A DNA stretch of 10,403 nt, taken from the NCBI GenBank assembly GCA_947584105.1, contig CANPWK010000035.1, positions 1 through 10,403 of the forward strand, read 5' to 3'. Origin of the DNA: an uncultured Bacilli bacterium. Lineage in GTDB: Bacteria > Bacillota_I > Bacilli_A > RF39 > UBA660. Every line of letters starts with the position of its first letter. Positions within the stretch are counted from its first letter, which is position 1. The position numbers and the translations under genes were made by a program. The notes under the pieces were generated by a model. The model saw nothing but the letters and a program-made list of their open reading frames with translations. It was not told the origin of the DNA and did no database searches. Shown here piece by piece: positions 6,169 through 10,403 of this stretch.

Positions 6169-8352
6169 TTATGTAATATTCTTAATCTTTTTTAATCGTA
6201 AAGCATTAAATACCACAAATAAACTTGATAACATCATAGCACAACTAGCAATCATAGGATTTATTTCCAATCCTATATTTTTAAATAATCCGATTGCTAT
6301 AGGAATCATTAAGATATTATAGAAAAATGCCCAAAATAAATTTTGTTTAATATTTCTTAATGTTCTCTTTCCTATTGTTAAAAAATTTAATATTTCATCA
6401 AGATTATTATTAGTAATAATAACACTCGAACAATTAGCAGCAATATCAGTACTGCCCTTAAAACTTATCCCTATGTCAGCTGTTGTAAGAGACGGAGCAT
6501 CATTTATGCCATCTCCAACCATTATTACTTTTTTATTATCAGCTTTTAACTTTTGAATATATTCAATCTTATCACTAGGTAGGCAATCAGCAATAATATT
6601 ATCTATACCAAGTTCTTTTCCAATAATATTAGCTGTCACTTTATTATCACCAGTAAGCATAATAACATCCATACCTAAATGTTTTAAAGCCTCTACAGTA
6701 TATTTAGCTTCTTTTCTTATAATATCTTTAACACCAATTAAACCGATTATATCATTATCTTCTACAATATAAATAACACTACCCATTTTAGATATTTCTT
6801 TTTCAACTTCTATGTAATTATTAGTACCTTTAAGAAATTTGTTATTACCTAAACAATAAGTTTTCTTATTAATTTTAGCTGTTATACCTACTCCAGATAT
6901 TTCTTGATAATTACTTACTTTTAATTCTTTTATCTTATAATTATTAAATGCTTGAGCAATAGGATGTATTGAATTAGCTTCTATATTAGCAACTATATTT
7001 AAAAGTTCTTTATCACTATATTTAGAATAATTATAAAAATTACTAATACATAATTTCCCATAAGTTAATGTCCCTGTTTTATCAAATACTATAGTATCTA
7101 TATTAGGTGAAATTTCTAACACTTCACTAGATTTAATTAATAATCCAGATTTTAATGCAGTTCCAATTGCAACAACTATTGCTAAAGGAGTGGCAAGTCC
7201 TAAAGCACAAGGACAAGCAACTACTAAAACAGTTACCATATGAATAAGTGATTGTTGAATTGATGTTCCAATTAACAAATTAAAAACTAATGTTAAAACA
7301 GAAATTATCATGATTATTGGAACGAAATATAGACTAACTTTATCAGCTATTTTAGAGATTTTCATCTTAGAGTTACTTGCTTCTAATACTAAATGAACCA
7401 TCTGTGAAATGGTAGATTTAGGACCTATCTTTAAAGCTTTATATTCAACAATACCATCATAATTAATAGAACCGGCTACTATTTTTTTACCCTTTCCTTT
7501 TTTTACTGGTCTTGATTCACCCGTAATAAACGATTCATCAAAATGAGAAGTCCCTTTAATTATCTCACCATCAACTGCTACTTTCATTCCAGGTTTTACA
7601 ATTAATATATCCCCTACTTTAACCTCATCAATGGTAACTTTCTTTTCATTACCATTGTTTTTTAAAAGAGCAAAATCAGGAGTAATTTTTACCAACTCTT
7701 TTATAGCATCTTTTGTTTTTTCACGACTGTTATAATCAATAAATCTTCCCAATTTAACAAATAATATAATCATACATACTGATTCAAAATAAAGTCTTTC
7801 CACTAACATATTATGCCCTAATATTATTAAAATCATATTAATAAAACTATAAATAAAGCATACTAATATACCAATAGATATCAAAGTATCCATATTAGGT
7901 GATTTATATATCAACTTTTTTATACCATTAATTATTATATCTCTACCATAAATTAAGTAAGGTAAAGAGATAATAAATGAAATAATTGCATAATTAACTG
8001 GATAATTTTTTGAATTTAAAATTGGTATAACTGGAAGATTAAACATACTAGCAAGTGATATATACATCATAAATAAAATTAAAAATGCCAATATAATTAA
8101 ATATACTTTATTTCTATTTTTTAAATTTTTTTTACGTTCATCATATATACCAGCATATTGATATCCTGATGAATTAATATACTTACCAATATCAGCAATA
8201 TTTAAATTATCTTCATAATAAATTAAAGCTTGTCCCATTACCAAATTTACTGATACATCAATTATGCCTTTTTGCTTACTTAAATATTTTTCAACATGAT
8301 TTGCACAAGCAGAGCAACTCATTCCATCTATTTTTAAAATTATTTTTTTCAT
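6169..8352 (-). CDS. copA: Copper-exporting P1B-type ATPase
   Basis: A membrane ATPase that expels Cu(I) from the cytoplasm. From ATG 8352 it is 727 residues. One N-terminal heavy-metal domain carries GMSCSACANHVE (Cys13, Cys16). The actuator motif TGES is at 277-280, the membrane metal site CPC at 380-382, the phosphorylation motif DKTGT at 424-428 (Asp424), the nucleotide-domain SIHP near 461-464 and the hinge GDGINDAP at 613-620. The last helices carry YN (678-679) and MxxSS (706-710). CPC plus YN plus MxxSS is the P1B-1 (Cu+/Ag+) signature; Zn/Cd pumps lack it. About eight helices are visible. GTG 8358 would add two residues but lies in the Shine-Dalgarno. It is the first gene of a five-gene run and follows a 143-base gap with a candidate promoter. 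No CopZ, CsoR or CopY gene is seen in the window. Most copA genes sit beside those, so the trxB pairing is less usual. Confidence 0.95.
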   Translation of the reverse strand: MKKIILKIDGMSCSACANHVEKYLSKQKGIIDVSVNLVMGQALIYYEDNLNIADIGKYINSSGYQYAGIYDERKKNLKNRNKVYLIILAFLILFMMYISLASMFNLPVIPILNSKNYPVNYAIISFIISLPYLIYGRDIIINGIKKLIYKSPNMDTLISIGILVCFIYSFINMILIILGHNMLVERLYFESVCMIILFVKLGRFIDYNSREKTKDAIKELVKITPDFALLKNNGNEKKVTIDEVKVGDILIVKPGMKVAVDGEIIKGTSHFDESFITGESRPVKKGKGKKIVAGSINYDGIVEYKALKIGPKSTISQMVHLVLEASNSKMKISKIADKVSLYFVPIIMIISVLTLVFNLLIGTSIQQSLIHMVTVLVVACPCALGLATPLAIVVAIGTALKSGLLIKSSEVLEISPNIDTIVFDKTGTLTYGKLCISNFYNYSKYSDKELLNIVANIEANSIHPIAQAFNNYKIKELKVSNYQEISGVGITAKINKKTYCLGNNKFLKGTNNYIEVEKEISKMGSVIYIVEDNDIIGLIGVKDIIRKEAKYTVEALKHLGMDVIMLTGDNKVTANIIGKELGIDNIIADCLPSDKIEYIQKLKADNKKVIMVGDGINDAPSLTTADIGISFKGSTDIAANCSSVIITNNNLDEILNFLTIGKRTLRNIKQNLFWAFFYNILMIPIAIGLFKNIGLEINPMIASCAMMLSSLFVVFNALRLKKIKNIT

Positions 8353-8355
8353 ATT

Positions 8356-8363
8356 CACCTCTT
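8356..8363 (-). promoter_or_regulatory. Start-deciding ribosome binding site, copA
   Basis: AAGAGGTG lies just upstream of ATG 8352. Its terminal GTG is in frame and mimics a start at 8358. Confidence 0.6.
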
Positions 8364-8403
8364 AATATTATATATAAATATATTAAATAATTGCCTTATT
8401 TAT

Positions 8404-8412
8404 ATAATACCA
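8404..8412 (-). promoter_or_regulatory. Candidate extended -10 promoter of copA
   Basis: Minus-strand TGGTATTAT is an extended -10 (TG, one base, TATTAT) with transcription start near 8397 and a leader of about 45 bases. The -35 position is T-rich (TTCTTT, 18-base spacing) and a poor match, upstream of which lies T9 at 8422-8430. A 7-base inverted repeat (TTATTTA/TAAATAA, 8396-8402 and 8417-8423) straddles the -10, but no known copper-regulator operator is recognisable. Confidence 0.4.
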
Positions 8413-8450
8413 TATTTAAATAAAAAAAAAGAACATTTATTTTGCAAAAC

Positions 8451-8496
8451 AGTAAAAATTATATTCATATAATAAAAATAATATATACTTTTTACT
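8451..8496 (-). terminator. Long AU-rich hairpin after the FtsX-type permease
   Basis: Minus-strand AGTAAAAAgTATAT pairs with ATATAaTTTTTACT (14 positions, one mismatch) around an 18-base loop. The first arm begins at the last base of the permease stop codon. No T run follows on either strand, so it is not a textbook Rho-independent terminator. It may be a transcript-end or mRNA-stability hairpin, and could act in both directions. Confidence 0.35.
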
Positions 8497-10403
8497 CATT
8501 TTCTGTCCTTTATAATATTTTTACTTGAGTAGTAAGTTATTAAAAAATATCCTCCATAAATAATAACAATAAATATTGCTGTTGCAATAATTGATGGTAA
8601 TAATTGTTCATTACCAAAAACTTCTAAAAATTTAACGGCAAACATTATACCAAAAATAGAATGAATTAAAGCAAGTATTAAAGGTAACATAAAGAATATG
8701 GCTATTTGTCTAAATAATGCCTTATTAATCATCTTTTCATCGGTACCAATTTTTCGCAAGCATAGAAATCTTTCTTTATTATCACTGCTTTCAGATAATT
8801 CTTTTAATCCTAAAATTGCTGCACTACTAATTAAGAAAATTACTCCTAAATAAAGGCCAATAAATGTAACCATTGCAGATAATCCAACAGTTGCTTCTTT
8901 AATAGCAAGTTTAGTTGAACCACTTGGAAGTAAATATTCATTTGCTTTTGAATCTTTATTTAAGTCATTTATATTATTTTCTATCTTCATTATTTCTTGT
9001 TTTTCTGTTGTTTTATAATTACCTATCAAATGATTTTGTACTAAATATTCTTCATCTACAATATTATCAGCTACTAAAATTATACCCGTATTAATGTGTT
9101 GACTAGACATTTCTAAAAATCCATCTTGACATGAATCATATTTAGGTTTTAGAGTGTGTCCAAATAAATTTATTATCTCCCCATTTTCAAGAGCAATATT
9201 TCTAACATTAACCATTGATTTAAAATCAGCAATAATTATATATTCATCATTATTTAAAGAATATTCGTGTATGCCATAAAATTTTGCTACTTTATTATAA
9301 TCACTAATTTTCATAATATATTCCATTGTATCATAATCTAAAAATGGAAAATTAGTTCTAATGTTATCTAGTTTAGATCCTAAAGTATGGTTCAAAGTTA
9401 AATCAGGTGTTGCATAAGTATTAACTTCTATATAATCTTTAAAATAAGAAATTATATTAAAATCAAATAGATAAAATAATTCTTTAGATGTATAATGTGA
9501 ATTTCTTATTTGAGAATCATTATATCCATAATTTCTATATTTATCATAATATTTATCCATATTCATATTAGCTGTAAATAAAGCATCTGCTGGAGATAGT
9601 TTTCTAATATTTGCATTCATAGAATTTTTCATAGTAAGACAAGCAGACAATAAGCAAATTGTTATAAATAACATTAAACAAATAATTGTTGATCCAAATA
9701 CTGTTGTGTTAATTTTACTTGAAAACTGTCTTAATGTGAAACTATTTAATCCTTTATAATAGAATTTTTTAATACTCCTTGCTATTCTTAAAATTAGTCC
9801 TGACAAAGACCAGAATATAAACAATGTGCTTAACATCCCCATTATAATAGGTTTTATTATATCTGTTACTTTTTGTAAAGTAAGAAAGTCATGAGTAACT
9901 ATATAATATGCTCTTCCTAAAACTAGACAAGAAATAATAAAAATAAAAATACATAAATAAGGATTTTTTAGCTTAATTTTTTCAGTTTTTTTTGCCCCAT
10001 TTAACAAATCAATTAATTTACATTTATTTACACTTAACGTATTAAATATCATGACAAGTAAATACATAATACTAAAATAAATAATAGTTTTAATACAAGC
10101 AGATGATGAGAATACAAATGTAAAATTTGTAAGATTTGCTTCAAACATATTCGCAACAACTAAACTCATAACTTGTGACAGTAATACTCCAAGTCCTAAT
10201 CCCACTAAAAGTGAAATAATACCAATAAATAATGTTTCAAAGAATAATATTAAAGATATTTTTCTTTTACTCATACCTAAAGTTAAATAAATTCCAAACT
10301 CTTTATTTCTTCGTTTCATTAAAAACCTTGAAGCATATATAATAAGAAATCCTAATATAAATGATACAAATACACTAACCCCAGATAACATTGTCATCAT
10401 AAG
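8496..10403 (-). CDS. FtsX/BceB-type ABC transporter permease (N-terminus off window)
   Basis: The C-terminal 635 or so residues of a large membrane permease. The first visible ATG (10400) is preceded in frame by a Leu codon and the visible part lacks the first helix of the family, so the gene runs off the right edge. Helices are predicted near residues 4-24, 50-80, 103-123, 148-166, 182-204, 234-255, 508-530, 566-590 and 601-623 (counted from that ATG). A roughly 250-residue extracellular domain lies between the sixth and seventh visible helical regions. KRRNKEFGIYLTLGMSKRKI near 29-48 and the C-terminal SSDNKERFLCLRKIGTDEKM are the cytoplasmic FtsX coupling segments that contact an ATPase. 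This layout is that of BceB/VexF-like permeases for antimicrobial-peptide sensing and resistance. Such genes normally follow an ATPase gene, which would lie beyond the right edge. It ends at TGA, unlike the other genes (TAA or TAG). The substrate is unknown. Confidence 0.88.
   Translation of the reverse strand, partial: LMMTMLSGVSVFVSFILGFLIIYASRFLMKRRNKEFGIYLTLGMSKRKISLILFFETLFIGIISLLVGLGLGVLLSQVMSLVVANMFEANLTNFTFVFSSSACIKTIIYFSIMYLLVMIFNTLSVNKCKLIDLLNGAKKTEKIKLKNPYLCIFIFIISCLVLGRAYYIVTHDFLTLQKVTDIIKPIIMGMLSTLFIFWSLSGLILRIARSIKKFYYKGLNSFTLRQFSSKINTTVFGSTIICLMLFITICLLSACLTMKNSMNANIRKLSPADALFTANMNMDKYYDKYRNYGYNDSQIRNSHYTSKELFYLFDFNIISYFKDYIEVNTYATPDLTLNHTLGSKLDNIRTNFPFLDYDTMEYIMKISDYNKVAKFYGIHEYSLNNDEYIIIADFKSMVNVRNIALENGEIINLFGHTLKPKYDSCQDGFLEMSSQHINTGIILVADNIVDEEYLVQNHLIGNYKTTEKQEIMKIENNINDLNKDSKANEYLLPSGSTKLAIKEATVGLSAMVTFIGLYLGVIFLISSAAILGLKELSESSDNKERFLCLRKIGTDEKMINKALFRQIAIFFMLPLILALIHSIFGIMFAVKFLEVFGNEQLLPSIIATAIFIVIIYGGYFLITYYSSKNIIKDRK

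Noticed and set aside
8353..8495. Riboswitch or small RNA upstream of copA
   Set aside because: The gap is almost entirely A/T with no conserved riboswitch core or T-run terminator. Only a hairpin and candidate promoter can be supported.
8399..8498. TGA of the permease read as Trp (alternative genetic code), extending the protein about 33 codons to a TAA
   Set aside because: The permease ends at a typical family C-terminus before the TGA. Conserved tryptophans in the window, such as in the thioredoxin WCGPC motif, are TGG, and all genes are full length under the standard code.
1..10403. Mobile element or CRISPR content
   Set aside because: No transposase or integrase motifs, direct-repeat spacer array, terminal inverted repeats or tRNA-bounded attachment site were seen on either strand.

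Overview
This AT-rich window (roughly a quarter G+C by eye) carries only minus-strand genes, with AGGAGG/AGGTG ribosome sites, sigma-A-type promoters and an NPNTG sortase-anchored surface protein. This points to a low-GC Gram-positive bacterium (Bacillota), probably a gut-type Bacilli/Erysipelotrichia-like lineage. That placement is inference from gene content. The standard code is in use: conserved Trp codons are TGG and all reading frames close normally. No tRNA, rRNA, CRISPR array, insertion sequence or integrase was seen, and no stretch above 300 bases lacks a gene.

Reading in the direction of transcription (right to left), the window opens inside an ABC-transporter permease of the FtsX/BceB type whose N-terminus lies beyond the right edge. 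A 143-base gap with an AU-rich hairpin and a candidate extended -10 promoter separates it from a five-gene run: copper-exporting P-type ATPase (copA), thioredoxin reductase (trxB), an uncharacterised five-helix membrane protein of the 'putative ABC transporter type IV' (CmpB-like) family, guanine deaminase (guaD) and a TtcA-type tRNA thiolase. The run ends in a clear Rho-independent terminator. Thioredoxin (trxA) follows behind its own near-consensus promoter (TTGACA-17-TACAAT), then a membrane-anchored EndA-type nuclease.

The left fifth of the window holds a 554-residue secreted seven-bladed propeller protein with a sortase signal. The first 55 codons of a nearly identical-headed paralogue run off the left edge, so this is a tandem array of surface proteins.

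The most interesting observation is in this array. The two paralogues carry almost identical promoters, but the homopolymeric T tract between -35 and -10 is 9 bases in one and 6 in the other. The spacer is therefore an optimal 17 bases in the first and a poor 14 in the second. This is the architecture expected for on/off switching of surface proteins by slipped-strand change in a promoter spacer. The link between copper export, thioredoxin reduction and an Fe-S tRNA thiolase in one transcript is a second, weaker point of interest. Three genes share a start-site trap in which the Shine-Dalgarno AGGTG itself contains a false GTG start.
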